Assembly (NCBI RefSeq): GCF_000720115.1
Contig: NZ_JOIR01000012.1
Coordinates: 85,724 to 149,723 of the forward strand
Length of the DNA: 64,000 nucleotides
Source: Streptomyces sp. NRRL F-2580
Lineage (GTDB): Bacteria > Actinomycetota > Actinomycetes > Streptomycetales > Streptomycetaceae
Reading direction: 5' to 3'
A model generated the notes under the pieces. It ran no database searches and had not been told where the DNA came from. It was given only the letters and a program-made list of their open reading frames with translations. Position 1 is the stretch's first letter. Each line of letters begins with the position of its first letter. This document shows positions 16,801 to 24,855 of the stretch, in pieces. The position numbers were made by a program, and so were the translations under genes.

Positions 16801-18917
16801 AGCGGCGGTTCCACGTGTTCGGCGACCGCCTGGTAGGGGCCCGATCCGTCGCTGACGAGGGAGGTGCGCAGGGACTCGTGCCGCCCGACCACCAGGGCGA
16901 GGGCCTCGCGCAGCCGGGCGGTGTCCAGACCCCCCGCCACGCGGACGGCGGAGACCACGTTGTAGGCGCTGAGCCGCGGGTAGAGCTGCTCCATCAGCCA
17001 CAGTCGGCGCTGCCCGCCGGAGACGGGCGCGCGGGCCGGGTCGGGCCGCCTGGGCAGGGCCCCGCCGGCGGGTCCGGCCGCGGTGGCCGCGCGGCGGCGC
17101 AGCCCGGCCAGGGTGATCCGCTCGCGCAGCAGTTCCGCGAGGGTGATCCGCAGCCCGTACGAGCGCAGCAGCTCGCCGCGCAGCCGTACGGCGGCGAGAC
17201 TGTGGCCGCCCAGCGCGAGGAAGTCGGCGTCCTCGTCGACGGTGTCGAGGCCGAGCACATCCGCCCACAGCCGGGTCAGCGGGTCGCCGTCCACGGCCGG
17301 CGCGTCGGCGCGGGGCGCGAGGAGCTCGGCGGCCCGCTGCCGCAGCACCACCCGGTCCTGCTTGCCGCTGCGGGTCAGCGGCATCGCGTCCAGGGCCACG
17401 AAATGCGTGGGGACGTACGCGGAGGGCAGCCGGGCCGCGACATGGGCGCGGCACTCCTCCTGCCAGTCCGCTCCGCCGTGGTCCGCTCCGTCCCGGTCCG
17501 GGCCGTCGCCGTGCGGGCGGACGAACGCGACGAGCCGGGGCGCCCGTTCACCGGCGACGACCACGGCGCACTCGTCGACCCCGGGGTGCTCGCGCAGGAC
17601 GCTCTCGACCTCGCCGGGCTCCACGCGCACGCCCCGGATCTTGACCTGCTCGTCGATCCGGCCGTGGTAGCGGATCTGGCCGTCCACCACCCGTACGAGG
17701 TCGCCGGTCCGGTAGACGCGGTCCAGGCCGCTGCCCTCGGGGGCGGGGACGAACACCCGCTCCGTCAGATCGGGCCGGCCGAGGTAGCCGAGCGCCAACG
17801 GCACCCCGCCGATGCACAGTTCGCCGGTCTCGCCCTCCGCGACGGGCCGCCCGCCCCGGTCCAGGACGAGCAGTTCGCAGTTGTCGACGGCCTGACCGAT
17901 GGGCACGTCGTCGATCAGCGAGGGGTCCTCGGGGCTGTCCCAGTACGTGACCTCGATCGAGGCCTCCGTGGGCCCGTACAGATTGTGCAGCCGGGCGGGG
18001 AGCGTCTTGACGAAGGTCCGCGCCAGCGTGGCGGGCAGGGCCTCGCCGCTGCAGAACACGTGCCGCAGGCCGGTGCAGTCGGCGGCGCCCGGCCAGCGCA
18101 GGAACTCGTCCAGCATCGAGGGCACGAAATGGCAGACGGTGACCTGGTGCTCGATCACCGTCTTCATGATCGCGGCCGGATCCGCGTGTTCACCGGGGGC
18201 GAGCAGGACCAGCCGCGCGCCGACGGTCAGCGGCCAGTAGATCTCCCAGCCGGACACGTCGAAGGTGTACGGGGTCTTCTGCAGGACGCGGTCCTCGGGC
18301 GTCAGCCCGTAGTGGCGCTGCCCCCACAGCAACCGGTTGGTGACACCCCCGCTGGGCACCACGACGCCCTTGGGCGTGCCGGTGGAACCCGAGGTGAAGA
18401 TGATGTTGACCGGCTGGTCCGCGGCGACGGGCCGCAGCGGGCCGGGCACGTACGCCCCGTCGGGATCGGCGGACAGCGGCTCCACGTCCAGCAGCGCGGG
18501 ACCCTCCGGTCCCCGCCAGTCGGCCAGCGCCTCCGTGGTGCCCACCACCAGTTCGGGCCGGGCGGTGTCCAGGATCAGCGCGAGCCGCTCGGCCGACTCG
18601 TCGGTGGCCAGCGGCAGGTAGGGCAGCCCGGCCTTGAGTACGCCGAGCAGCGCGGCCACCATGTGCGGCCCGCGCCGCGCCAGCACCGCGACGGGCCGGT
18701 CCTCGGGCAGGCCGCGGCGCAGGAGTTCGGCGGCGAGGCGGTCGGAGACCTCCTCCAGCCGGCGGTAGGTCCAGGTCTCCCCCGCGCCCGCGCAGGCCAC
18801 CGCGTCGGGTGTGCGCTCGCTCGCGGCCCGGATCAGGCCCGGGATGCCGTAGGGCGCGGGATGGTCGACGGACGGGCCGCGCAGGGCGCCGACCGTCTGG
18901 TCGGAATGCGGTTTCAT
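13827..18917 (-). CDS. Non-ribosomal peptide synthetase, A(Ser)-PCP-C-A-PCP
   Basis: 1,696 residues. A1 (~30-500) has FTSGSTGTPKGVV, YGPTEASIEV, RTGDLVR and RSGKQDR; aligning its motifs with GrsA by eye gives pocket D-V-W-H-F-S-L-I-E-K, close to the serine code DVWHFSLVDK. PCP1 Ser ~570 (LGGHSLAAV). C domain (~610-1040) with an intact HHAIADQ. A2 (~1075-1555): CTSGTTGEPSVVF lacks the usual A3 Lys; pocket begins D-P-R (GHDPVLRD), matching no code I know. PCP2 Ser ~1609 (AGLTSLSLL). Opening with A rather than C suggests an initiation module or acceptance from a partner in trans. Start ATG 18917 has gggggaac upstream; a longer frame to 19628 is a DAHP synthase shadow. The stop overlaps the PKS start, so the PKS probably extends its peptidyl chain. 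Confidence 0.94.
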   Translation of the reverse strand: MKPHSDQTVGALRGPSVDHPAPYGIPGLIRAASERTPDAVACAGAGETWTYRRLEEVSDRLAAELLRRGLPEDRPVAVLARRGPHMVAALLGVLKAGLPYLPLATDESAERLALILDTARPELVVGTTEALADWRGPEGPALLDVEPLSADPDGAYVPGPLRPVAADQPVNIIFTSGSTGTPKGVVVPSGGVTNRLLWGQRHYGLTPEDRVLQKTPYTFDVSGWEIYWPLTVGARLVLLAPGEHADPAAIMKTVIEHQVTVCHFVPSMLDEFLRWPGAADCTGLRHVFCSGEALPATLARTFVKTLPARLHNLYGPTEASIEVTYWDSPEDPSLIDDVPIGQAVDNCELLVLDRGGRPVAEGETGELCIGGVPLALGYLGRPDLTERVFVPAPEGSGLDRVYRTGDLVRVVDGQIRYHGRIDEQVKIRGVRVEPGEVESVLREHPGVDECAVVVAGERAPRLVAFVRPHGDGPDRDGADHGGADWQEECRAHVAARLPSAYVPTHFVALDAMPLTRSGKQDRVVLRQRAAELLAPRADAPAVDGDPLTRLWADVLGLDTVDEDADFLALGGHSLAAVRLRGELLRSYGLRITLAELLRERITLAGLRRRAATAAGPAGGALPRRPDPARAPVSGGQRRLWLMEQLYPRLSAYNVVSAVRVAGGLDTARLREALALVVGRHESLRTSLVSDGSGPYQAVAEHVEPPLETLVVDGALTGERCRALAAEAAVRPLPVDRAPLLRVLYAGGGDGDGLLVAVLHHAIADQRSVDVFLGELAAAYGGFPPADEPPHFGDLLVDRAGREDPAEREAHLAYWVDRLRDAPRTHGLPFQARRPAVTTFEGGAVDSALSGADALALDGVARRLGVTPVAVVLAAFSTVLTSWSGQEEIVVGVPWSSRDGGPSEDVIGFLIDTLPVRVGVAAAESFSALVRQVSDTMIDAHGHAGADFEEIVRALGLPRNLSRNPLYQIWFNDLTHAAPAPAFDGVPAARVEPDTTGSLFDLGLYLHRDGDAGYRLQLVHARDVFDAETAGHLLGQVVRLLREAPADLDRAPAGRLLGGDRPPAELAPRPALTSVTESFERAAERYADQVALSFPGGRMTYAELHGRVLARSEALRGAGWAGRAVLLPGDRSPGTVVELLAAWHCGCAVAVVDAALPARRLLAALAGSGAEAVLTGGGADWPVPVLTGPDLPRPATEAVPVDWGHALCTSGTTGEPSVVFAPREALPEALHWYREEFGTGPEDRFLMLSAPGHDPVLRDVLVPLTSGAALYLPAAGTEPGALVDLLADHRITAVHATPGLVRLLASAARGTGRRLDRLRHVVLSGALLTDPVARELRRTAPAAEIHHGYGSTETPQLSSWLRWRDPAGDPVRRRRDRAGVPLAARSPWRELLVEGAGVGQLGEIVVRGRGLALGTSPVQDPSPFGPDPYGVPGVTAYRTGDLGRYTPDGQIEFVGRRDRQVSVGGHRLEPAEIEAALRAHAAVAQGVAVVSGTEITAFVAAPGADPVLGEELRHELGAVLPAWAVPGRIVVLDELPLDHNGKVDVRAAAAALAPEAPVAGPPASATEDVIVAALREQLGAGTDVRGDGDGPGSPVHPDTSTNFFDAGLTSLSLLRMHERLRARGLTVEVVDLFRFPNPRLLARHLRGDAVGAPGTAPPAAALRTTPTATSGAALTGTAIARRAVRRRMNDQKRTTQR

Positions 18918-18979
18918 TTCGGATGTTCCCCCGTTGCAGAAAAAAGTGGAAGGCCGGCTGGTGGAGGTGGGCGGCGGCG

Positions 18980-20197
18980 TCAGGCACGCCAGGCGGACAC
19001 CGCGGTGAGGGCTTGCTCCAGGTTCAGCCGGGGATCGCACAGCGGCTCGGGGCGGCCGGCGAGGCCGGTGACGCCGTCGGCCCCGGCCACGCACTCCAGC
19101 ACCTCGTCGGAGGTCGCCTCCAGGTGGAGGCCGCCGGCCGCCCCGCCGCCGGACTCCACGGCGTGCCGGAAGCCCGCGATCTCGCGGACGATCTCCTCGA
19201 CGAGGCGCGTCTTGCGGCCGCTCGCAGTGGTGACGGTGTTGCCGTGCATCGGATCGCACATCCAGACCACGGGATGCCCTGCCCGGCGTACGCACTCCAC
19301 GAGGGCGGGCAGGTTCCCCCGTACCGCGCCGGCACCTTGCCGGGCGATCAGGGTGAGCCGGCCCGGCCGGCGGTCGGGATCGAGCAGCCCGCACAGCTCC
19401 ACCAGCTCCGCGGGGTTCATCGTCGGACCGACCTTGCACGCCACCGGGTTGACCACCGTCGAGAGCAGCCGCACGTGGGCCCCGCGGGTGGAGCGGGTGC
19501 GCTCGCCGATCCACGGCCAGTGGGTCGACGAGAGGAACGTCCGCCCCGCGCCGTCCCCGCGCACCAGCGGGAGTTCGTAGTCGAGGACGAGGGCCTCGTG
19601 GCTGGTCCAGGTGGTCGCGAAGGTCCACCCGGTGTCCGGCCGCAGGGCCGCGTGCACGGAGAGGGCGGCCCGGTAGCAGCGCGTGAGCCCGCGCGGGTCG
19701 TGTGCGCGGGCCGCCGGCTCCGGCTCCGGCCGGTTCACCATGTACCCCCGGAAAACGGGCAGTTCACGGCCGTGGCGCCGCTCCGTGGGCCGGGAGCGCG
19801 GCTTGGCGTACTGCCCGGCCATCCGGCCGACCCGTACCGTCGGCCTGCCGGTGATCTCCGAGAGGGCCGAGGCGAGGACGTCGAGCATGCGGACCTTGCC
19901 GCGCACGGCTTCGGACGTGCAGTCGGCCGGGTCCTCCGCGCAGTCCCCGGCCTGCAGGATGCCCACGTTGCCGAGCGCGGCGTCGGCGACGAGCTGGTCG
20001 AACTGCTCGATGTCGCGTGGGCCGACGAGCCCCGGTGCCGACCCCAGTTGCCCTACGGCGGAGCCGAGGGCCTCGTGGGCCGCCCAGTCGGGTTGCTGCG
20101 ACGCCGGCAGGGCACGGATGTGGTCCAGGGCTTCGGGCGGGTACGGTTCCCCTCCGTACCACCCCGGTTTGTCGATGAGAGATATGCCGTGCGGCAT
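18980..20197 (-). CDS. Class II DAHP synthase (PhzC/AroA-II type)
   Basis: 405 residues. Condenses phosphoenolpyruvate and erythrose 4-phosphate to DAHP, the first step of the shikimate pathway. Class II features seen: ILQAGDCAED, KPRSRPTE, FRGYMVNRP, the substrate and metal region WTSHEALVLDYE, STHWPWIGERTR, KVGPTMNP and CDPMHGNT. It is shorter than housekeeping actinobacterial enzymes (about 450-470 residues) and starts directly at the catalytic core, like the PhzC enzymes of secondary metabolism, so it may escape aromatic amino acid feedback (inference). ATG 20197 has agggggacc upstream. Only 55 bases separate it from the MFS gene of the amiclenomycin operon, and 62 bases from the NRPS gene downstream. 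It most likely boosts chorismate supply for PabAB. Confidence 0.95.
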   Translation of the reverse strand: MPHGISLIDKPGWYGGEPYPPEALDHIRALPASQQPDWAAHEALGSAVGQLGSAPGLVGPRDIEQFDQLVADAALGNVGILQAGDCAEDPADCTSEAVRGKVRMLDVLASALSEITGRPTVRVGRMAGQYAKPRSRPTERRHGRELPVFRGYMVNRPEPEPAARAHDPRGLTRCYRAALSVHAALRPDTGWTFATTWTSHEALVLDYELPLVRGDGAGRTFLSSTHWPWIGERTRSTRGAHVRLLSTVVNPVACKVGPTMNPAELVELCGLLDPDRRPGRLTLIARQGAGAVRGNLPALVECVRRAGHPVVWMCDPMHGNTVTTASGRKTRLVEEIVREIAGFRHAVESGGGAAGGLHLEATSDEVLECVAGADGVTGLAGRPEPLCDPRLNLEQALTAVSAWRA

Positions 20198-20252
20198 GGT
20201 GGTCCCCCTAGGTGTGGTGCTTTTCGTGCCGATGGTGCGGTGGTGGTCTTCC

Positions 20253-21521
20253 TCACGCGGTCACTTCCCCGGCCGGCAGGTGCGGCTCGGCCGGTTTGAC
20301 GGTCAGCCGGCGCACGCTGGAGCTGCACAGGGCGAAACCGGTGGCGGCGACGACCAGTACGGCCCCGACCACCAGCGTGGTGTCGAGGCCCACGTGGAGG
20401 GCGATCGGGCCCGCGGCGACCTCCCCGACCGGGATGGCCACGAACGAGCCGAGCGCGTCGTAGGAGTAGACCCGGGCGAGCCGTTCCGGAGGGATGTTCT
20501 CCTGTAAGGACACGTCCCAGGCGACCGCCAGTTGTTCCAGGGCCACACCGTTGACGAACATCGCGGCCAGCAGCAGGGCGATGTGCGAGGTCGTCCCGAG
20601 CGCCAACAGCGGCACCGCCTCGAACGCGCCCACGGCCGCTCCGATCCGCAGGGCGTGCCGGGGCCGGGTACGGGCCGCGATGAAGCCGCCCGCGAAGGCG
20701 CCCGCCGTCTGCGCGGCGAGCAGCAGCCCCCAGGTCGTCCGGCCGAAGGACTGGTCGGCGATCGTGGGGCCGAGCACCTGCAGCCCGCCCGCGACCACCG
20801 CGTTGATGACCAGGAACTGGAGCACCACCACCCACACCCAGGTGCGGGAGGTGAACTCCGACCAGCCCTCGCGCAGTTCGGCCAGAGGCCGGGCCGGCCC
20901 CGCGGCCGGCGACGCGGTCTTCGCGGCCCGGATCCCGGCGAAGCACAGCCCCGCCAGCAGGAACACGGCCGCGTTGACGGCGATGCCCCAGCCGGGGCCC
21001 GCGAAGCCGACGACGAGCCCGCCGGTCGAGGCACCCAGGACCATCCCCGCGTTCACGGCCATCCGCACGACCGCGTTGGCCGGCCGGATCATCTCGTGCG
21101 GGACGGTCTGCGGTACGAGGGCGGCCGCCGCCGGCAGCGACACCGCGGCCACCATGCCGTTGATCACGCTGATGACGACGAGCACCGGGATCGAGGCGAA
21201 GCCGAACAGCACGCTCGCCGCGATCACCGCCTGGGCCAGTCCGGCAGCCACGCTCGACCCCTGGAGCACCAGCCTGCGCGGCAGCCGGTCGGCGATCACA
21301 CCGCCGAACAGCAGCAGCGCCACATTGGCCACCGACCGCGCCCCGACGACGATCCCCAGGTCGATCAGCGAACCGGTCAGGTCCAGCACCGCGAACGAGA
21401 GCACGATCGGCGCCATGGCGTTGGCGAAGTAGGTCGCCATCCGGCCCCCCGCCAGGCAGCGGAAGTCCGCCTGCCGGAGGGGGTCCAGCAGGGCGGGGGC
21501 GCGGCTGCCGTCGACACTCAC
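20253..21521 (-). CDS. MFS transporter, probable stravidin/amiclenomycin peptide exporter
   Basis: 422 residues, about 12 transmembrane segments, MFS loop GGVIADRLPRRLVLQGS at ~75 and an inverted-half helix pattern. Relatives are enterobactin-exporter-like or macrolide-efflux-like MFS proteins. GTG 21521 overlaps the stop of the ATP-grasp gene (GTGA), so it is translated as the last coupled cistron of the amiclenomycin operon. Codon 339 is TTA (20505-20507), making full-length pump synthesis dependent on the bldA tRNA. Likely exports the peptide antibiotic; the substrate is inferred only from position. Confidence 0.92.
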   Translation of the reverse strand: MSVDGSRAPALLDPLRQADFRCLAGGRMATYFANAMAPIVLSFAVLDLTGSLIDLGIVVGARSVANVALLLFGGVIADRLPRRLVLQGSSVAAGLAQAVIAASVLFGFASIPVLVVISVINGMVAAVSLPAAAALVPQTVPHEMIRPANAVVRMAVNAGMVLGASTGGLVVGFAGPGWGIAVNAAVFLLAGLCFAGIRAAKTASPAAGPARPLAELREGWSEFTSRTWVWVVVLQFLVINAVVAGGLQVLGPTIADQSFGRTTWGLLLAAQTAGAFAGGFIAARTRPRHALRIGAAVGAFEAVPLLALGTTSHIALLLAAMFVNGVALEQLAVAWDVSLQENIPPERLARVYSYDALGSFVAIPVGEVAAGPIALHVGLDTTLVVGAVLVVAATGFALCSSSVRRLTVKPAEPHLPAGEVTA

Positions 21522-22879
21522 CGTCCGACCGTCGGACTCTCCACGATCAGCACGCTGTTGGAGGCAGCGCCCTGGTGCGTGTTGATGAGTTCACCGGGCC
21601 GGGGAGTGGCGTGCCGGACGTAGACGCCCGACAGCTCGCGGCCGTACATCATCGGCCCCAGTACGCAGGGCACGGCGGCGCTGCGGATCTCGCCGGTCGT
21701 GTCGTGCGCGAACTCGAAGGTGACGAGGTCGGCGTCCACCACCCGCTGGAGGATGTGGTCGCCCTTCGCGGCGGCCGCCAGGAGCAGCTCCCGCCACTCC
21801 TCCTCGGTCACCGAGCGGCCCAGGGTCACCCCGGCGCCGCCGTAGCCGTCACCGGGCTTGAGGACCAGGGAGGTCCGGTCCTCGCCGAGGGCGTCCGCCC
21901 GGGCGATGGTGGTGTGCGGAACGTGCCGGCGTACGAACTCCCGGTCCGCCGGGTCCAGCAGGGGCAGGTCCTCCCAGATCCAGGCCAGCACCCGCTTGTC
22001 GCTGACCGGGCTGGTCGCCTCCGGGGTGTACATGCCGACGGTGCCCGCCCGCAGCGCCCGCTCCAGCGCGTCGAGCCCGGCGCCCGCCTGCTCGACGGGC
22101 ATGAACAGCCGGAACACGCCGTCGGCGATCTGCTCGCCGGCCCGCAGCCGCTGCCGGTCGTCGAGGGTCAGCTCGTCCAGCGGGTACCCGACGACGCCGA
22201 CGCCGTACGCCTTGCCCCGTTCCGCCATGGGGGCGAGGAAGCCGATGAAGTCGTCCAGGTCGGCGAGGGCGTCGAGGCCGTCCTCGCGGAAGACGGGGAC
22301 GAGCAGGCAGCTGCCGTCGGTCAGGCCGAGGAAGGAGACCAGCTCGGCGAAGAACGCGTCGACCGCCGACGGCGGGGTGCGCAGCGGGCCCGCCGGGCCG
22401 TGCGGTCCGGCCGGGAGCAGGTCGGCGTAGACCTGGTGGAACTGGGCGGCGATGAGGTCGGCCTCGATGGCCCCGCCGATCGCCCCGTCGATGTTGAGCT
22501 CGACGACCTTGGGCACGCCGCGCTCGACCATGACGTCGGCGCGCAGGGAGGTCAGCAGCCGTTCGGTGAGCGGCTGTGCCGGATCGAGGAGCGGGAACTG
22601 CTCCCGGGGCATCGAGAGGGCGTCCAGCAATTCGCCGGCCGTCGCCACCCGGCGCAGGCACGCGTCGAGCACCAGGCCCGCCGCGCGGTCCGCGACGGCG
22701 CCGACCAGCGCGTGGGCCTCGGGGCCCAGCATCAGGGGCCGGGTCGGGCACCAGGAGTCCGCGACGCGCGGCACTCCGGCGTTCGCCCGGCGCCAGTGCT
22801 CCCGGCCGAGCGCGTCGATCCGCCCGCGGAGCTCCTCGGGCAGGGTGTCGTACAGGTCCACCACGAGTGCGTCGGCCAT
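21518..22879 (-). CDS. Circularly permuted ATP-grasp protein, probable peptide/amide ligase
   Basis: 453 residues. Seen: VVELNIDGAIGGAIEAD (~145), SDKRVLAWIWEDLP, the nucleotide-binding strand and loop LVLKPGDGYGGAGV (~340) and an acidic, Asn-rich C-terminal metal region (INTHQGAASNS). This layout recalls the CP-ATP-grasp / glutathionylspermidine-synthetase-like group, whose members make amide bonds through an acyl-phosphate. It lies between the aminotransferase (four-base overlap) and the exporter (four-base overlap), so a late biosynthetic step is likely. The most economical proposal is coupling amiclenomycin to a second amino acid to give the stravidin dipeptide backbone without an NRPS. 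I cannot assign substrates from the sequence. Confidence 0.8.
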   Translation of the reverse strand: MADALVVDLYDTLPEELRGRIDALGREHWRRANAGVPRVADSWCPTRPLMLGPEAHALVGAVADRAAGLVLDACLRRVATAGELLDALSMPREQFPLLDPAQPLTERLLTSLRADVMVERGVPKVVELNIDGAIGGAIEADLIAAQFHQVYADLLPAGPHGPAGPLRTPPSAVDAFFAELVSFLGLTDGSCLLVPVFREDGLDALADLDDFIGFLAPMAERGKAYGVGVVGYPLDELTLDDRQRLRAGEQIADGVFRLFMPVEQAGAGLDALERALRAGTVGMYTPEATSPVSDKRVLAWIWEDLPLLDPADREFVRRHVPHTTIARADALGEDRTSLVLKPGDGYGGAGVTLGRSVTEEEWRELLLAAAAKGDHILQRVVDADLVTFEFAHDTTGEIRSAAVPCVLGPMMYGRELSGVYVRHATPRPGELINTHQGAASNSVLIVESPTVGR

Positions 22880-23784
22880 CAGAGCGACACCCACTTCGCG
22901 TACCGGGGGAGCAGCCCCAGCTCGGCCTGCCGGTAGGTGTGCACGATCTCGGCGACCACGGCGTTCTCCGTGTCGAAGTCGGTCCCGTCCACGCACCGGA
23001 CCGGGCGCACGCCGCCGGCGGTGCTCGCCACGCACAGGGCCTCGCAGGCCGGCAGGTCCGCGGCGGTGAGCGGGCTCCGGTCCACCTCGTACCCGAGGTC
23101 GTGGGCGATCTCGATGACGGAGGCCACGGTGATCCCGTCGAGCGCGGCCGGGGAGTCGGGCACCAGGAGGGTGCGTCCGCGCACCCCGAAGACGTTCTGC
23201 ACGGTGCACTCGGCGACGAAGCCGGTGTCGTCGAGCAGCAGCGCGTCGTCGTAACCGCGCCGCTGGGCGTCCATCCAGGCGATCCTGGAGTTGAGGTAGC
23301 CGGCGGAGACCTTCGCCTTGGTCGGGAAGGCGTGCGGGCTGAGCCGGGCGACCGACGACAGGGTCAGCCGGGGCTGCTGCCCGCGGATGACCTCGTCGAA
23401 GGAGGAGACGTCGAAGGCCAGGACGGCCACCTGGGCCTGCGCACCGGGCGCGGCGAGGCCCAGCACCCCGTCGCCGAGGAAGGCGACGGGACGAAGGTAG
23501 GCCCGGCGCAGACCGTTGGCGGTCAGTGTCTCGTGGCAGGCGGCGGCCAGTTCGGCGGGCGACTGGGCGAGCGTCGTTCCCACCAGGCGGCACGACTCGG
23601 CGAACCGGGTCATGTGCTCCTCCAGCCGGAAGACGTGGTGGCCGTCATCCCCGGAAGGGAAGGCGGAGACGCCCTCGAACACGCAGAGGCCGTAGTGGAG
23701 GCTGTGGTTGGCGAGGGTCAGCGCGGTGTCCCCGGCGGGCACCACGCTGCCCTGCCACCACATGAGCTTCGCTGGTTCGTTCAT
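22879..23784 (-). CDS. Class IV PLP aminotransferase (IlvE-like), amiclenomycin alpha-amino group
   Basis: 301 residues, the usual size for branched-chain/D-amino-acid aminotransferases. N-terminal HYGLCVFEGVSAF (~31), PLP Lys ~158 in TKAKVSAGY (aligned with the E. coli IlvE Lys in AKAGGNY), FVAECTVQNVF (~190) and CVASTAGGVRPV, where IlvE has the phosphate-binding TA/TS turn. Predicted to transaminate the homologated 2-oxo acid, 2-oxo-4-(4-aminocyclohexadienyl)butyrate, to amiclenomycin, as IlvE does for 2-oxo acids after leucine-type chain extension. Start ATG 23784; three bases separate it from the LeuB-like gene and its stop overlaps the ATP-grasp start. The substrate is inferred from the operon. 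Confidence 0.92.
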   Translation of the reverse strand: MNEPAKLMWWQGSVVPAGDTALTLANHSLHYGLCVFEGVSAFPSGDDGHHVFRLEEHMTRFAESCRLVGTTLAQSPAELAAACHETLTANGLRRAYLRPVAFLGDGVLGLAAPGAQAQVAVLAFDVSSFDEVIRGQQPRLTLSSVARLSPHAFPTKAKVSAGYLNSRIAWMDAQRRGYDDALLLDDTGFVAECTVQNVFGVRGRTLLVPDSPAALDGITVASVIEIAHDLGYEVDRSPLTAADLPACEALCVASTAGGVRPVRCVDGTDFDTENAVVAEIVHTYRQAELGLLPRYAKWVSL

Positions 23785-23787
23785 TCC

Positions 23788-24855
23788 TCAGTCCTTGTCG
23801 TGCCGGGCGACCGCCCGGCAAATCAGGTCGCCCACCTCGGCGGTGCGCGCGGTGCCGCCCAGGTCGGGTGTCAGCAGGTCACCGCACAGCACCTCGTCGA
23901 CGGCGCGTTCCACGGCGGTGTGCGCCGCGGTCAGGCCCATCCGGTCCAGCAACAGCGAGTAACTCATGACGGACGCGAGCGGGTTGGCGCGTCCCGTGCC
24001 CGCGAGGTCGGGCGCGCTGCCGTGCACGGCTTCGAACACGCCGAGGAACTCCGTGTCCTCGGGGTCGTAGCTCGCCGAGGGCGCCACCCCGAGCCCGCCG
24101 GCCAGCATGGAGGCCTCGTCGCTGAGGATGTCCCCGAAGAGGTTGCCGGTCACCACCACGTCGAAGCGGGCCGGGTCGCGGATCAGCTCCATGGCGGCGG
24201 CGTCCACGTACAGGTGGTCGCACTCCACGTCCGGGTAGGACGCGGCGATGGCCCGGAACCGGCTCTGCCACAGCGGGCCGGCGCTCGGCATGGCGTTGCT
24301 CTTGTCCACCAGTGTGAGCCTGTGGCGGCGGGAGCGGGCGAGCTCGAAGGCGGCCGTGACCGCCCGGTCCACGGCCCAGCGGGTGTGGACGCCGACCTCC
24401 ATCGCGACGTGGCCGGGACGGCCGCCCCGGACCGTGCCGCCGACGCCGACGTACACGTCCTCGGTGTTCTCCCGCACGATGACGAGGTCCACGTCCTCGA
24501 CGGAGCGCACGTGCTTGAGGGGGCAGTGCGCGAGCGCCCGCAGGCGCACCGGCCGCAGGTTGACGCTCAGTTCGAGCTGCTGGCGCAGCCCGCCGATGAT
24601 CCGGATCGCGTGCCGGTTGTCGGGGATCCGGGCGTCGCCGAGCGCGCCGAGCAGCACCGCCCGGTAGTCGCCGCGGATGGCCTGGATGTCGATGTCGACG
24701 TCCCCGTGCTCCAGGAACCAGTCGGCGCTGTAGGGCAGCACCTCGGTCTTCAGGCCGGTGCCGAAGACGTCCTCGACCACCGCGTGCACCTTCAGCACCT
24801 CGGACATGACCTCGGGCCCGATGCCGTCTCCCGGGATGACCGCGAGGGTACTCAC
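23788..24855 (-). CDS. LeuB-like 3-isopropylmalate/homoisocitrate dehydrogenase
   Basis: 355 residues from GTG 24855. Beta-hydroxyacid oxidative decarboxylase fold: PGDGIGPEV near the N-terminus, IVRENTEDVYVG (~130), the catalytic Lys in VDKSNAM (~185), and metal/substrate Asp residues in GNLFGDILSDEASM (~240), then VHGSAPDLAG in the NAD loop. In leucine biosynthesis this enzyme oxidises and decarboxylates 3-isopropylmalate; here it would finish the one-carbon extension of the aminocyclohexadienyl 2-oxo acid. ENTEDVYVG is closer to the isocitrate/homoisocitrate branch than to standard LeuB. The GTGA overlap with leuCD shows tight coupling. A housekeeping leucine role is unlikely given the operon content. 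Confidence 0.93.
   Translation of the reverse strand: MSTLAVIPGDGIGPEVMSEVLKVHAVVEDVFGTGLKTEVLPYSADWFLEHGDVDIDIQAIRGDYRAVLLGALGDARIPDNRHAIRIIGGLRQQLELSVNLRPVRLRALAHCPLKHVRSVEDVDLVIVRENTEDVYVGVGGTVRGGRPGHVAMEVGVHTRWAVDRAVTAAFELARSRRHRLTLVDKSNAMPSAGPLWQSRFRAIAASYPDVECDHLYVDAAAMELIRDPARFDVVVTGNLFGDILSDEASMLAGGLGVAPSASYDPEDTEFLGVFEAVHGSAPDLAGTGRANPLASVMSYSLLLDRMGLTAAHTAVERAVDEVLCGDLLTPDLGGTARTAEVGDLICRAVARHDKD

Noticed and set aside
18918..19628. N-terminal extension of the NRPS
   Set aside because: It lies antisense-shadow-like within the DAHP synthase gene in another frame; a good binding site precedes ATG 18917.
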